Shown: positions 11,008 through 21,668 of the stretch, piece by piece
Layout of the letters: every line of letters starts with the position of its first letter
Numbering within the stretch: position 1 is the first letter of the stretch
Assembly: GCA_003116995.1 (NCBI GenBank)
Contig: BDSL01000127.1
Coordinates: 124,001-188,000, forward strand
Direction: 5' to 3'
DNA: 64,000 nt
Source: Yamagishiella unicocca
Taxonomy: Eukaryota > Chlorophyta > Chlorophyceae > Chlamydomonadales > Volvocaceae
Program-made: the position numbers and the translations under genes
Notes under the pieces: generated by a model
Told to the model about the DNA's origin: nothing
The model's input: only the letters and a program-made list of their open reading frames with translations
Databases searched by the model: none

Positions 11008-13838
11008 CCATTGTAGCGAGATTTTCCCCATCCGAGTCTGTATAGAACTACCGCCGATGCCGATTTTAGCGTGTGTACACGAGTCGGACGAGCAGCACAG
11101 ACGGAACGCAGAGCCAAATGACCGATTACAGGACAGAGACTTCTAAATGGCAAAATTACAAGCGAGCGTCGGGAGGCATCGCGGAGGATGCTCGACATGC
11201 CATTCCCTGCTGAAAAAAGCCGAGATCGTATGTCGTGAGGGCCGGGACCGTGCTGCACGAGCACCGAGCCCGTACATTCTACCGCCGATGCCGAAATGTA
11301 GTGGCCGGAGAAACAGCTGAGACGGGCCGCATTTCCGCTCGGCCGGGAGCAGAATAAAAGTCCCCAGTACACGAAATTTACAGCGGGGGCTGGGAAGCTG
11401 CGCGCAAAAAGATCGCAAATGGACCGGGAAATAGCAGTCGCGAACGGACAGGATTGCCACCTGGCAGATGCTTATCAAGGGATCCCTCTAACGGGCGTTT
11501 TTTAGAGCAGGTGGGCCACACGAGCGCAACTCACACTGCCCTACAACGCAAGAGGAATAGCACCATGTCCATGGTACCAAATTGGGTTGGCTGTAAAAGT
11601 ATGGTAGCAGACGGGGGGCCATGCGAGACAGCGCCAGCTGAGAAAACCGCGCGAATGCGCTACGCTGGTACGCCGCCTCACGATACAGGCTGGGGACCTA
11701 AGATACCTTACGACACAACAAATGAAGTGTTTAGGTGACCTCAAACCCGCTTTACCCAGGACAAGAAGGGGCGGGGGCCATGTCCTGGACTTTAGAGACG
11801 CAAGCCGGGCCTAACCCAAGCAGGGGGACCACAGCAACACCAGCACACCTGAGCAGACACCCCGAAACGCACCGAAGGCACAGGGACCTCGCTCGCCGCG
11901 GCCAAGACACCTCGCCCCCGACAAGATAGACCGGCAGAAAAACCGAACATTGCACGAGCAAGGGGGCAATTCCAGAAGTGGTGCAGGCGAGGGGACACCG
12001 GGCCGGCGCCGGCAGCCCAAGAAAGCTCCCCCCACCCATAGGCGACGAATTGCGTAGTATAATGCTGGCGTTACTGCTATGTTGGCATTTCCGGTGGCGC
12101 TGCATGCTACTGCTCTGGAAAGGTCAAGCCAGCACTAACGGCCCCAGGACCAGATGGAGCCTACCGGTATGCAGAACAGCGCGCGGGTTCCCCACGCACA
12201 AGAATCACAACCCAGCAACCCAGCAGGTACGCCAAGGCCAGTCGTCAAGTCCCGGACAGCGCGCGAACCCATCCTCCACACGCCCTTCCATCCACGCATA
12301 CTAAACCGAAAATAAATACACGATCATCTGCTTCACGAAGAAGACGGTTCCCGTCTTTAAGCAGAATGCGAGTATTACAAGGGAGCCAGAACGGCTCAAG
12401 CGCGGAAGCGCAACCAGGCGGGCCCGATGGGCCAGACCACGACACAGGTCACTGGGCAAAAGAGCCCGCAGAATGCGAGTGTTACAGGGGAGCGACCATT
12501 GTAGCGAGATTTTCCCCATCCGAGACCGTATGAAACTACCGCCGATGCCGATTTTAGCGTGTGTACACGAGTCGGACGAGCAGCACAGACGGAACGCAGA
12601 GCCAAATGACCGATTACAGGACGGAGACTTCTAAATGGCAAAATTACAAGCGAGCGTCGGGAGGCATCGCGGAGGATGCTCGACATGCCATTCCCTGCTG
12701 AAAAAAGCCGAGATCGTATGTCGTGAGGGCCGGGACCGTGCTACACGAGCACCGAGCCTGTACATTCTACCGCCGATGCCGAAATGTAGTGGCCGGAGAA
12801 ACAGCTGAGACGGGCCGCATTTCCGCTCGGCCGGGAGCAGAATAAAAGTCCCCAGTACACGAAATTTACAGCGGGGGCTGGGAAGCTGCGCGCAAAAAGA
12901 TCGCAAATGGACCGGGAAATAGCAGTCGCGAACGGACAGGATTGCCACCTGGCAGATGCTTATCAAGGGATCCCTCTAACGGGCGTTTTTTAGAGCAGGT
13001 GGGCCACACGAGCGCAACTCACACTGCCCTACAACGCAAGAGGACTAGCACCATGTCCATGGTACCAAATTGGGTTGGCTGTAAAGGTATGGTAGCAGAC
13101 GGGGGGCCATGCGAGACAGCGCCAGCTGAGAAAACCGCGCGAATGCGCTACGCTGGTACGCCGCCTCACGATACAGGCTGGGGACCTAAGATACCTTACG
13201 ACACAACAAATGAAGTGTTTAGGTGACCTCAAGCCCGGTTTACCCAGGACAAGAAGGGGCGGGGGCCATGTCCTGGACTTAAGAGACGCAAGCCGGGCCT
13301 AACCCAAGCAGGGGGACCACAGCAAGACCAGCACACCTGAGCAGACACCCCGAAACGCACCGAAGGCACAGGGACCTCGCTCGCCGCGGCCAAGACACCT
13401 CGCCCCCGACAAGATAGACCGGCAGAAAAACCGAACATTGCACGAGCAAGGGGGCAATTCCAGAAGTGGTGCAGGCGAGGGGACACCGGGCCGGCGCCGG
13501 CAGCCCAAGAAAGCTCCCCCCACCCATAGGCGACGAATTGCGTAGTATAATGCTGGCGTTACTACTATGTTGGCATTTCCGGTGGCGCTGCATGCTACTG
13601 GCTCTGGAAAGGTCAAGCCAGCACTAACGGCCCCAGGACCAGATGGAGCCTACCGGTATGCAGAACAGCGCGCGGGTTCCCCACGCACAAGAATCACAAC
13701 CCAGCAGGTACGCCAAGGCCAGTCGTCAAGTCCCGGACAGCGCGCGAACCCATCCTCCACACGCCCTTCCATCCACGCATACTAAACCGAAAATAAATAC
13801 ACGATCATCTGCTTCACGAAGAAGACGGTTCCCGTCTT
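11008..13838 (+). repeat. Two head-to-tail copies of a 1,488-bp repeat unit
   Basis: The unit starts with accattgtagcgagatttt (11009 and again about 12496) and ends with gaagacggttcccgtctt (about 12358 and 13838). Corresponding points are 1,488 bp apart: for example, matching open frames begin at 11143 and 12631, 11454 and 12942, 11541 and 13029. The copies differ by scattered substitutions and a short deletion near 13700. About 136 bp after the first copy (12359-12494) form part of the period. The open frames in it are on both strands, share no domain with known proteins and are probably not coding. Family unknown; it behaves like a tandem or nested non-coding transposon-derived repeat. Confidence 0.85.
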
Positions 13839-14883
13839 TTTAATTTGTAGCACTTGTCTTAAGGCTGCCTTAATGCCTGTACTGGATTTCCCGCACAATT
13901 CGGGGCCCTTTCCAAAAGGAACAACCCAGGCACCCGAAGGCCCGCCGCAGGGAAAACTGAGGAACCGGACAGCCCGGACCGACGAGCATGGGACAGAAAC
14001 CCCCTGCCGCCCAAGGCACCACCCACTCGCGAGAAACATCCCACCCGAAGGGCCGGCCAGCAAAGCGTACTTCAGCGCAACAGGGAGTCCTAATGAAACG
14101 GGGAAGACGCAAAATCGGGCAGACAGCGTCCCAGGCGCGCCCACCACTTTGTAACGTCATACTATCATTGACTGATAGGAAATATGTCGCCGTTACAGGG
14201 GCGGACGCATAACAGAAATAGCAGGGCGGAGCAATCTGAGAAGCCGTGCGTAATATTTGCCTGTCTGCCTGTTGTATTTTGCTTTTAGTCCAACTTTTTC
14301 ACTTTCTTTTCACATTCTATACGTTGTGCTCTGCAGCTAGCCAGGCAAATGTATGTGGACCTAAACAATCCTCGAGTGTTTCAATAGTATCGTCTGAGTG
14401 CTCATGATACCGTACCTGAAGTGCGGAATGGGCGAATGGCACCAGCTACGTAACATAATTTGGCATTACGTAAACTGCTGTGTATATCGTACCTGCATGT
14501 TCGTGCGGGACGTGCATTTTTCCTCAATTTGTGGTGCCTTGCGGCCATGCAGTCGGTTTGCTGTAGCTGTCGCGTCTTGGCTGCTGTGTAGGCAGGTTGG
14601 CGTCTTTGCGCCTTTCGAGGCTTTCCTGTGTCATTGGGGTCCTCTGCTGGGTTCAGCCCAGCTCTCAGATAGCAGTAAGCAAGGCAGATAGTGGCCACGG
14701 GTATGGGCCTCTCTCTTGTCCTGGGTTAGCCCCGGCTTGCGGACGGTGTAACATATATCGCCATTGCAGAGACCCAAAAATGGCTTTCTTCTGCCCGATT
14801 TTTAGTTTTCGGCAATTTTGTTATACGGTAGATTTCGAGGATCCTCTACGGCGAAAGTTAATCGCCGTTTCAGGGACCCCAAA
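13839..14883. other. Spacer between direct and inverted repeat arms
   Basis: About 1.05 kb lies between the direct copies and the inverted copy. The left part (13860-14150) resembles in style the sequence at about 24.1-25.0 kb (CCCAAGGCAC- and AACCCAGG-type words), which suggests a diverged relative of the same repeat family. The right part is AT-richer. I see no gene. Confidence 0.5.
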
Positions 14884-14958
14884 GACGGGAACCGTCTTCT
14901 TCGTGAAGCAGATGATCGTGTATTTATTTTCGGTTTAGTATGCGTGGATGGAAGGGCG

Positions 14959-14966
14959 TGTGGAAG
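14959..14966. repeat. 8-bp target-site duplication, left copy
   Basis: TGTGGAAG immediately precedes the CAGTG terminus of the hAT-like element and is repeated exactly at its other end. Confidence 0.85.
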
Positions 14967-15065
14967 CAGTGAATTTTTTTTGGTTTTGGCCGGGGAATTA
15001 TTTGGTTACTTATGAGGAACGAGTTTTCCGTCCGGACTAATTTCCTGTTCCTTTTCTGTGAGGCG

Positions 15066-15090
15066 CTGGGGGGGGCTTCGCCCCCCCCAG
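15066..15090. repeat. Perfect G/C hairpin
   Basis: CTGGGGGGGG (15066-15075), a CTTCG loop, and CCCCCCCCAG (15081-15090) form a perfect 10-bp stem. Another C run follows (agaccccccct). It lies near the left end of the hAT remnant. Confidence 0.9.
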
Positions 15091-15138
15091 ACCCCCCCCT
15101 TAAATTACAAGTCCTCTCACAGAAGTAGGCCTCTACCT

Positions 15139-15902
15139 GTCAGCAGGGGGCGAATACCGAAACTCGAAAGGGGGGCGAATACCGAATCTCGAAAAGGGGG
15201 CGAATACCGAAAACCGATTTTTGGTGCGCATCAGACTCCTCGTGTCTCTGGATGGTTTGAGTGCGGGCCGCCAAGGTGTCGTCCGTCCCCATGCGCAAGG
15301 AGCACATTGTGCAGCGCACCCGATCGTGGACCTCCCCCTTGCTCGTGTCGGCAGGCACGCATTCAGCCCACGGCCACCTGGCTGGCCAGTCCAACTGCCA
15401 CTTGTAGGGGTGCTCCGCCTGAGCGCCCACCCACGCACCATCACTTTGGCCCTTGCGCACGCGCTGCGTTTGTGGCCGGCTCTGCTGTCGGGGTTTCTTG
15501 TTGGCGGGCGTCTTGGGGGTTTGGGTTGTTGCCCCCTCATCGCTGACACGGTTGCGGTCCCCCTCGCGGTCCTCATCGCCGTCGCCGTCGTCGCTAAGTT
15601 CGTCGGCCTCATTAAGCTGACGTTTACGCACATGACGGTCATCGTGAGCGCTTGGGGTAAGGAAGCTGGAGTCGGCTGGCACGAGCTGCGGCTGCAGCAA
15701 TGCTGCATCGTTGCCCCTGCGTGTCGTCCCCAGTGGCTTCCGAAAGGCCTTCGCATTTTTTACTGTCGGCGTTATTTTGTTGCTTAGGTGGCCTTCCGCG
15801 CTTGGGAAGCTTAGGATCAGAGTACTTTGCCGCGTTCAGACCAGTCAAAAATGCTCCTATGCCCCGTTGACTTCCAGGCGTGACCTTCTTAGAGCAATCC
15901 AT
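15139..15902 (-). pseudogene. Broken zinc-finger fragment of a transposase
   Basis: From an ATG at 15902 one frame reads MDCSKKVTPGSQRGIGAFL, then KRGRPPKQQNN, for about 65 codons. Near 15690 the plausible reading moves to another frame that continues to 15140. This second part has an acidic stretch (DELSDDGDGDEDREGD), a basic stretch, then WPARWPWAECVP and RVRCTMCSLRMG followed by RHEESDAHQK. The last two segments form a C-x2-C ... H-x4-H arrangement like the BED/TTF-type fingers at the start of hAT transposases. The frame change may be a frameshift or a short intron. No catalytic region follows. Its position inside a hAT element fits a captured 5' end of the transposase. Confidence 0.6.
15146..15214. 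repeat. 25-bp tandem repeat, three copies
   Basis: The word cgaataccgaa recurs at 15151, 15176 and 15201, each preceded by a G run. It covers the 3' end of the zinc-finger fragment. Confidence 0.85.
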
Positions 15903-15953
15903 GGTTCACCATTAATCCTTAAGTTATTGAATGACTCCTTTTTGTATAAATTA

Positions 15954-15982
15954 GGCGGGGTTCACATTTGTAAGGGGAAATT
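15954..15982 (+). repeat. Harbinger left terminal inverted repeat
   Basis: 29 bp, starting GGCGGGGTTCACA and ending GGGGAAATT; a perfect reverse complement lies at 21669-21697. Confidence 0.9.
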
Positions 15983-16290
15983 CGGGTACGGCACTTTTGT
16001 GAGAGGGAAAATTATTTTTCATCTCATAGAATTGACAAAAACGGCAATTTTCTCCTACAATTTTCTCCGGGAATTTTCAATGACAGGTGTCATTGAAAAA
16101 TAGGAATAGAGCTGAGAGTGAAAATAAAATTCACTTGAGATTGTAAATTGTATTCCCTATAGCCGACCAGGCTCCAAATACATTAGTCCATACAAGCCAT
16201 CTTACCCGCCGCAAACCTTCCCAATCATCTCAATCATGATGTCCTGTATTCCCTAGACGTGACCGGGCGTGATTGCGTAATCTATAGAGG

Positions 16291-18684
16291 ATGAGCGGCG
16301 TCGAAGAGGCCGAGTACAGCGAAGAGGACTACGGGCCGGACCCTGTCTATCAGACCGAACATGACGACAATGAAGACGACTCCCTTGTCCAACGTAGCGC
16401 GTTGGATATCAGGGACGCAATAGAAACCCAGGTGGATGCCATCCGCAACGGCATGCTGCCCAACAACCTGAAGAGGGCACGCCGCCAGAGGTCATATGCA
16501 TCTGACAGCGGGGAGGCTTATGGCGGCATGAATGAGGAGGCGCGGGAGGGCGAGGGAGGTCAGCCTGAAGGAGGCGGGAGTGACGGGCGAACTTACGGCG
16601 GCGACACTGCATATTACGACGATGACGCCCGCAGTGACGATGACGACGGCGCTTCAGGCGCTGCCTCATACGCTTCCGACGCCAGCAAAGGCAGCAGGGG
16701 CCGTGGTCGGCCGACTCTAAACTTGACGCATGAAGAGCGCAAGGAAGCCCAGCGTCTGTACCAGCGACAATGGCGCGAGAGGAAGAAGAAGAAGGAGGAG
16801 GCCTCTGCGACAGACGTCCCAAGTAACAGGGGCCGCGGCCGCGGCAGAGGCAGGGGCCGCGGCTCCGCGGGGAGGGCAGCCCCATCAGTGCCTGTACCCC
16901 AAGCTACGGCAGCCGCGGCGACCCCAACCGCGGCCCAGGGAGCAGGGGTCGCGGTTGGGGTTACCGCGGCTGCCGTACCGCGGCTACCACCTAAGGCTCC
17001 CGGCGTACGTCCCCAGTTCAACACATACAGGCTCCCTGGAATTAGGCGGATTCCGGTGCAGCCGTCACTGCCGCAGGCACAGCAGCAGCAGCCGTCAGGA
17101 GTGCTCCCACAGCAGCAGCTTACCCAGCCAACGCCGCCGGAGGTAGCTGACGCACCGGCGGTCGCCTTCGCAGCATATCAGTCGCAGGGGCTGCAGGAAG
17201 CTGCACTTCCGGAGCAGTTCGGTACGCAAGTCAGCGGTTCGGCTGTAGCCAGTGGGGATCCACGTGCTGCCGGCGGGGGGTTAACCCCGCCGTCGGCACG
17301 TGCTTCACCGTCTACGGGCGCAACTGCGACACCGGCTGCCGCAGGTCAGGGGGGCGGTGAGACGCCATCGCCTCCCATGGGCGGCAGCTATATGTCACTC
17401 CTGCAAAGCAGTCCCGATACGCCAGCTCCTGTAAAGAAGAAGAAGAAGGGACGTGAACTACAGTTTAACGATGACGATGACCTTGACAAGGACGACGTGG
17501 AGGGCTGGAAGGCTCGCATCAGCAGCAAAACAAATAAGTACGTTTACCACCCGGAGGTGCTGTTCGAGGCGAGCGCGCTCCTGGCTGAAGCGTACGACGT
17601 GACCTCCGGCAAGATGGTGAAGAACGTGAAAAAGTTCGGCGGCATCCCCGAAAGGCTGTCGATGTTTGGCACAAGCTACCGTGTTGTTCCGCGGAGCCAG
17701 TCTGCTGCAGTTGTGGCCGCACGGGCGCTAGGCGAGCAGAACTTGGAGATGACGCGCTCAATGATGGCAGGCATTGAGAAGCTGGGTCAAGCCGCCACAG
17801 CATCGACGGCGTACCTACAGAACACAGTGGGGAAGCTTATGGAAATGCAGATGCAGATGATGCAGATGAAGATGCTAGCGATGTCCGGCGGCATGCAGTG
17901 TGGAGGTATGATGGGCATGGTCGGTGGCGGGCCGCTGGGCATGATGGGCAGTGGGTTGCCGGGCATGGGCGGCGCGGCTGGAAGCCAGGGGCCGATGGGC
18001 GGGTACGGCGGCCACATGCACGCTAGGTGGAGCGGGGATCCGGGCGGCTTTGTTCCCGGCGGTCAGGGCGGTCAGGGCGGCGCGGCTGGAAGCCAGGGGC
18101 CGATGGGCGGGTACGGCAGCCACATGCCCGATAGGTGGAGCGGGGATCCGGGCAGCTTTGTTTCCGGCGGTCAGGGCGGCGCGGCTGGAAGCGAGGGGCC
18201 GATGGGCGGGTACGGCAGCCACATGCCCGCAAGGTGGAGCGGGGATCCGGGCGGCTTTGTTCCCGGCGGTCAGGGCGGCGCGGCTGGAAGCGAGGGGCCG
18301 ATGGGCGGGTACGGCAGCCACATGCCCGCAAGGTGGAGCGGGGATCCGGGCGGCTTTGTTCCCGGCGGTCAGGGCGGCGCGGCTGGAAGCGAGGGGCCGA
18401 TGGGCGGGTACGGCAGCCACATGCACGCTAGGTGGAGCGGGGATCCGGGCGGCTTTGTTCCCGGCGGTCAGGGCGGCGCGGCTGGAAGCGAGGGGCCGAT
18501 GGGCGGGTCTGATAGCCAAATCCCCATAAGGGGGAGCGGGGATCCGGGCAGCTTTGTTCCCGGCGGTCAGGGCGGCGCGGCTGGAAGCGAGGGGCCGATG
18601 GGCGGGTCCGATAGCCAAATCCCCGTAAGGGGGAGCGGGGATCCGGGCAGCTATGTTTCTGACGAGCTGGGCGGAGCGGCTTAA
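16291..18684 (+). CDS. Harbinger-associated DNA-binding-like repeat protein
   Basis: A single 797-codon frame begins MSGVEEAEYSEEDYG. The order is: acidic N-terminus (residues 1-130); an AT-hook-like GSRGRGRPTLNL (about 134-145); a basic helix EERKEAQRLYQRQWRERKKK; an arginine-glycine tract (GRGRGRGRGRG); a Pro/Gln/Ala-rich linker; a globular segment WKARISSKTNKYVYHPEVLF through SMFGTSYRVVP (about 405-465); a Met/Gln-rich helix; and a Gly-rich C-terminus made of 33-residue repeats. Harbinger elements usually carry a Myb-like partner that takes the transposase to the nucleus and DNA. I infer that role from position and charge, not from a clear Myb signature. The stop codon sits inside a repeat unit (see findings). 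Confidence 0.65.
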   Translation: MSGVEEAEYSEEDYGPDPVYQTEHDDNEDDSLVQRSALDIRDAIETQVDAIRNGMLPNNLKRARRQRSYASDSGEAYGGMNEEAREGEGGQPEGGGSDGRTYGGDTAYYDDDARSDDDDGASGAASYASDASKGSRGRGRPTLNLTHEERKEAQRLYQRQWRERKKKKEEASATDVPSNRGRGRGRGRGRGSAGRAAPSVPVPQATAAAATPTAAQGAGVAVGVTAAAVPRLPPKAPGVRPQFNTYRLPGIRRIPVQPSLPQAQQQQPSGVLPQQQLTQPTPPEVADAPAVAFAAYQSQGLQEAALPEQFGTQVSGSAVASGDPRAAGGGLTPPSARASPSTGATATPAAAGQGGGETPSPPMGGSYMSLLQSSPDTPAPVKKKKKGRELQFNDDDDLDKDDVEGWKARISSKTNKYVYHPEVLFEASALLAEAYDVTSGKMVKNVKKFGGIPERLSMFGTSYRVVPRSQSAAVVAARALGEQNLEMTRSMMAGIEKLGQAATASTAYLQNTVGKLMEMQMQMMQMKMLAMSGGMQCGGMMGMVGGGPLGMMGSGLPGMGGAAGSQGPMGGYGGHMHARWSGDPGGFVPGGQGGQGGAAGSQGPMGGYGSHMPDRWSGDPGSFVSGGQGGAAGSEGPMGGYGSHMPARWSGDPGGFVPGGQGGAAGSEGPMGGYGSHMPARWSGDPGGFVPGGQGGAAGSEGPMGGYGSHMHARWSGDPGGFVPGGQGGAAGSEGPMGGSDSQIPIRGSGDPGSFVPGGQGGAAGSEGPMGGSDSQIPVRGSGDPGSYVSDELGGAA

Positions 18685-18800
18685 AGCGAGGGGGCTGTTG
18701 GGCGTGTACGGCAGACAAATTCCCGTAAGGGGGAGTGGTGATCAGGGCGTCTTTGTTTCCGACGGACAGGGCTGGGCGGCGCGGCTGGAAGTGAGGATCT
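17982..18800 (+). repeat. 99-bp in-frame tandem repeat
   Basis: Seven or so units of 99 bp encode the 33-residue motif GSEGPMGGYGSHM then PARWSGDPGGFVPGGQGGAA. Each contains a GGATCC site. The first units are slightly different (one has an extra GGQ triplet block). The last two units (from about 18660) lie beyond the stop codon and are degenerate. Confidence 0.9.
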
Positions 18801-18849
18801 TCTGTAAAAGAGAGCGAAAGGAAGATACCAATAATCGATGTCCGTAACC

Positions 18850-20298
18850 TTACACAGCGTTGTCGTACATCTGGGCCACCGGCCCGTGTGCGATGCGGTC
18901 CTGGTAACCAGCTTCGATGTGAGCTGGTTCCAGTTTCAACAAACCCATCACCTTCTTCGCTATGCTGTCCCTGATTGTTAAAGCCCCCTTGTCGTTATCC
19001 TTCTTATGGTGCACGCGACATGTTGACGAAGGCACGAAGTCGGGCACATCAGTAGGGGGTATGAATAACTTAGTGTCCAAACGTTCGGACCCACGCTCGA
19101 TAAAATTGTGCAGCGCACAGCAGACCTGGGAAATCTCCGCCACAAACTTGGGGTCGTTCAACTTACTGTCCTTAAGAATTTGCCAACGCGCCTTCAAACG
19201 ACCAAAGGCACACTCAACGACACGACGGGTACGGATGACGGAGTAGTTGAAGTTGAACTCCTCTGCAGTTGGATTCGCAACATCGTAACACTTCATCAAG
19301 GTAGGGCTTATCGCGAAGGCCGTGTCAGCCACAATGTACGGCCGTGTGAGGGGAAACCCAGCCCACTTTTGCAACCTGCGTACATCACTCTTCTCCATGA
19401 CTAGTAGGTTCCCCTCGTCAATCTTGGCCTTGAGATCACAGTGATTCCATGTAGACGCGTCTCCTGCTGACCCATGGGCACCTGAAGACGTATACAAGAA
19501 CAGTCCGGAGGAGTCCACCGCCGCCAGCAGGATGATAGCGGAATACTTCTTGTAGCAGTGGTAAGAGTCCGGGTATTGGCACTTGTCCTTGCCCGGCTTC
19601 ATAATTTTCACAAACGTGCCGTCAAGGGCGGCGCACGCACCAGGCAATGAACACAAGCCATAAAACCCACGGCACGCCTCCATGAGATCCACACTCGTGC
19701 TGGGAAAGCGAATCTCCTCAATAACCATTGTCCTGCGAAGCACCTCGACACCGTCGTGAACTATTTTGCAAACTTCTGCACGTGAGATATCGAACACAGC
19801 TCCAATCTGCCCGTAACTGTCTCCCGTAGCCAACCAGTTGAGTAAAACACAGACACGCTTTTCGGAAGGGACTGCAGGACGGAACGTGCTAATGCTACCA
19901 TCTCCAGGGAATAAATGTCCATAGGCACCAATGAAGCGATTGAATGTTTGCCGGTCCATTCGAAAGTACCGACGATATTGAGCGTCGACCCATGGCTCCG
20001 CGTTTGTGTCATTACGGTCAATAGCCCGCGTGAGCCGATCATTCCAAGTGCCATGTAGATCTCGCTCGTAAAGACCATTGCTGTGTCCCTCAGTGTCCGC
20101 GCGGCTGCTCCATAAGGTGCGGCGGCCGCGCCCACCAGGTGACGATTCGGCGCCATGCGACGGGTCATTCAGGATGTTCATTGATGTTTGTGTCATATAA
20201 ACAACAAGGAGGGCAGCGGCAGCCCCAAGGAGTCGTTGGAGCATCTTCGTGTGTTCTTCTACTAACACAGAGAGTACTGCCAGGAATACTATGTTCAT
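18850..20298 (-). CDS. PIF/Harbinger DDE transposase (DDE_Tnp_4 type)
   Basis: An uninterrupted 482-codon frame. The catalytic triad of the Harbinger nuclease family can be placed: D in GACAALDGTFVKIMKPG, D in YIVADTAFAISP, and E in RTRRVVECAFGRLKARWQIL. A helix-turn-helix-like region precedes it (LNWLATGDSYGQIGAVFDIS, then RAEVCKIVHDGVEVL). It would excise and insert the element at its terminal repeats. The first methionine gives a hydrophobic start (MNIVFLAVLSVLVEEHTKML plus a second hydrophobic stretch), odd for a nuclear protein. Translation may really start at a later methionine such as MTQTSMNIL, residue about 55. No internal stop or frameshift is seen, so the copy may be recent or active. 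Confidence 0.9.
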   Translation of the reverse strand: MNIVFLAVLSVLVEEHTKMLQRLLGAAAALLVVYMTQTSMNILNDPSHGAESSPGGRGRRTLWSSRADTEGHSNGLYERDLHGTWNDRLTRAIDRNDTNAEPWVDAQYRRYFRMDRQTFNRFIGAYGHLFPGDGSISTFRPAVPSEKRVCVLLNWLATGDSYGQIGAVFDISRAEVCKIVHDGVEVLRRTMVIEEIRFPSTSVDLMEACRGFYGLCSLPGACAALDGTFVKIMKPGKDKCQYPDSYHCYKKYSAIILLAAVDSSGLFLYTSSGAHGSAGDASTWNHCDLKAKIDEGNLLVMEKSDVRRLQKWAGFPLTRPYIVADTAFAISPTLMKCYDVANPTAEEFNFNYSVIRTRRVVECAFGRLKARWQILKDSKLNDPKFVAEISQVCCALHNFIERGSERLDTKLFIPPTDVPDFVPSSTCRVHHKKDNDKGALTIRDSIAKKVMGLLKLEPAHIEAGYQDRIAHGPVAQMYDNAV

Positions 20299-20483
20299 TC
20301 AGCAATTAGGAAAGTGGGTACCAGTTGCTATAGTTCATGGATATGGGTCAGATAAGATGGCCTCGTTACAATTATGGTAGCCGCTTCATATCTGCGTCGT
20401 ACTCACGCGTCGACGCACGTGACCCCTCCTGCATTGACCCATGCACACCTACACCATCATTCACGCTTGCTATCCCCAACGTT

Positions 20484-21097
20484 CTACTGCGCCTCCTCGT
20501 CCGTGTTGATGCTCCGTGCCGCCTTCAATGCCTCTCTACCCCAATCCTGCACCGTGCACATGACTGAGTTGGGGTTGTCCTCCGAACAGATCACGCTCCG
20601 GCACTTGACAGACAAGGGTTGCCCCTTCCCGCCCACGATGGTGATCTGACCCGAGCAGTAACGACCCGGGCAGCATTCCATACGGTCAACAAGGGCCTCT
20701 GCCACGTTCATCTTCCGGAGGTTCTCATCACTCCACTCAATGGAGCTCTGGTCCTTAGTCTTGAACTCCAGCAGGTCAGCAATTTGGAGTAGGGCTTCAT
20801 CTTCATGAGCTGGGTCAGTAGAGATACCGTACGCATCGAAGCTGGTCGCCACCAACCCACTGCTTTGGAGAACATGGATACATTCGTGAGTGTTTTTGCT
20901 AGGATCACGGCCATCCCACAATACACGGTTGCTTACTTACGCGCTCCGTTCAGAGAACACGGGTACGTTGACAGCTGGTGAGGGGTCCACCCTGCGTACA
21001 CCAACGCCGTAGCCAAATCCAACACCCGGCGATGGGGCCACGTAAACAGGCTTTGACGTGCATCGACGCGAAGAGGTAGACCTTGAAACCGTTTTCC
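20484..21097 (-). CDS. Hypothetical third gene of the Harbinger element (partial model)
   Basis: The 3' part reads KNTHECIHVLQSSGLVATSF to a stop at 20484. It has a cysteine cluster: MECCPGRYCSG, VKCRSVICSEDN and VMCTVQDWG. An upstream exon, 20941-21097, reads SKPVYVAPSPGVGFGYGVGV and then VDPSPAVNVPVFSERS. A gtaagt donor at 20940-20939 and a cctag acceptor at 20901-20899 join the two in phase, but the implied intron is only 42 bp. A 5' exon is likely further right. I do not recognise the product. It may be a captured host gene fragment or an extra transposon protein; sense and exon model are both uncertain. Confidence 0.4.
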
Positions 21098-21668
21098 CTG
21101 CGGTTTTTCATGGTAAGGTCGGTTCAGTGCAGGGGTTCAGTGTCATGAACTACGAGAACCCAATACACATGGTATGTGATGAGCTTTACCGTTGGAAGGT
21201 GGGCATGTTAAGTACCTACCCAATGTGGGCGCAGCGCTCGGAGGCAGACCATGCCGTGGCAGAATGCTGCTTAAGCGCCGGCGCCTTGTGTTCTCATCAT
21301 CCTCCTATTCATTGCAATAAGTTGTTGTCAGTACATATATACCTCGTTAAGTTGGCCAAATGAAATCGGTACCTCGTCGTCTGCCGCGTCTACCTCCACA
21401 GACGCACGCTTCATCGCGGAGCTTCGCCAGAGGTTCCCTCAACCGTGCACTATCGTCAGTGCACAATCCTTGCAGCTTCTATACAGTCTTGTGCAAGCCT
21501 GGTATCAAAGAAACCGTAGAACAACCAAGCTATTACTGCCGTCATATTTTCTCTCTCCAAGAAGAATATGTATCTCATATGTGAACGCGTTTCCGAATTA
21601 AAATTTCATCAAAAAGGTAATGTGAACGCGTTTGGAATTTTCTTCTCATTCAATTTTTCATCTCAAAT

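Noticed and set aside
11143..13785. Open frames within the 1,488-bp repeat units on both strands
   Set aside because: They occur in every copy because the DNA is copied, run in several frames at once, lack domains and are broken in the inverted copy.
17875..18618. Long frames antisense and in other frames over the 99-bp repeat
   Set aside because: A repeat of a length divisible by three keeps all frames open; only the plus-strand 797-codon frame extends into unique sequence with sensible composition.
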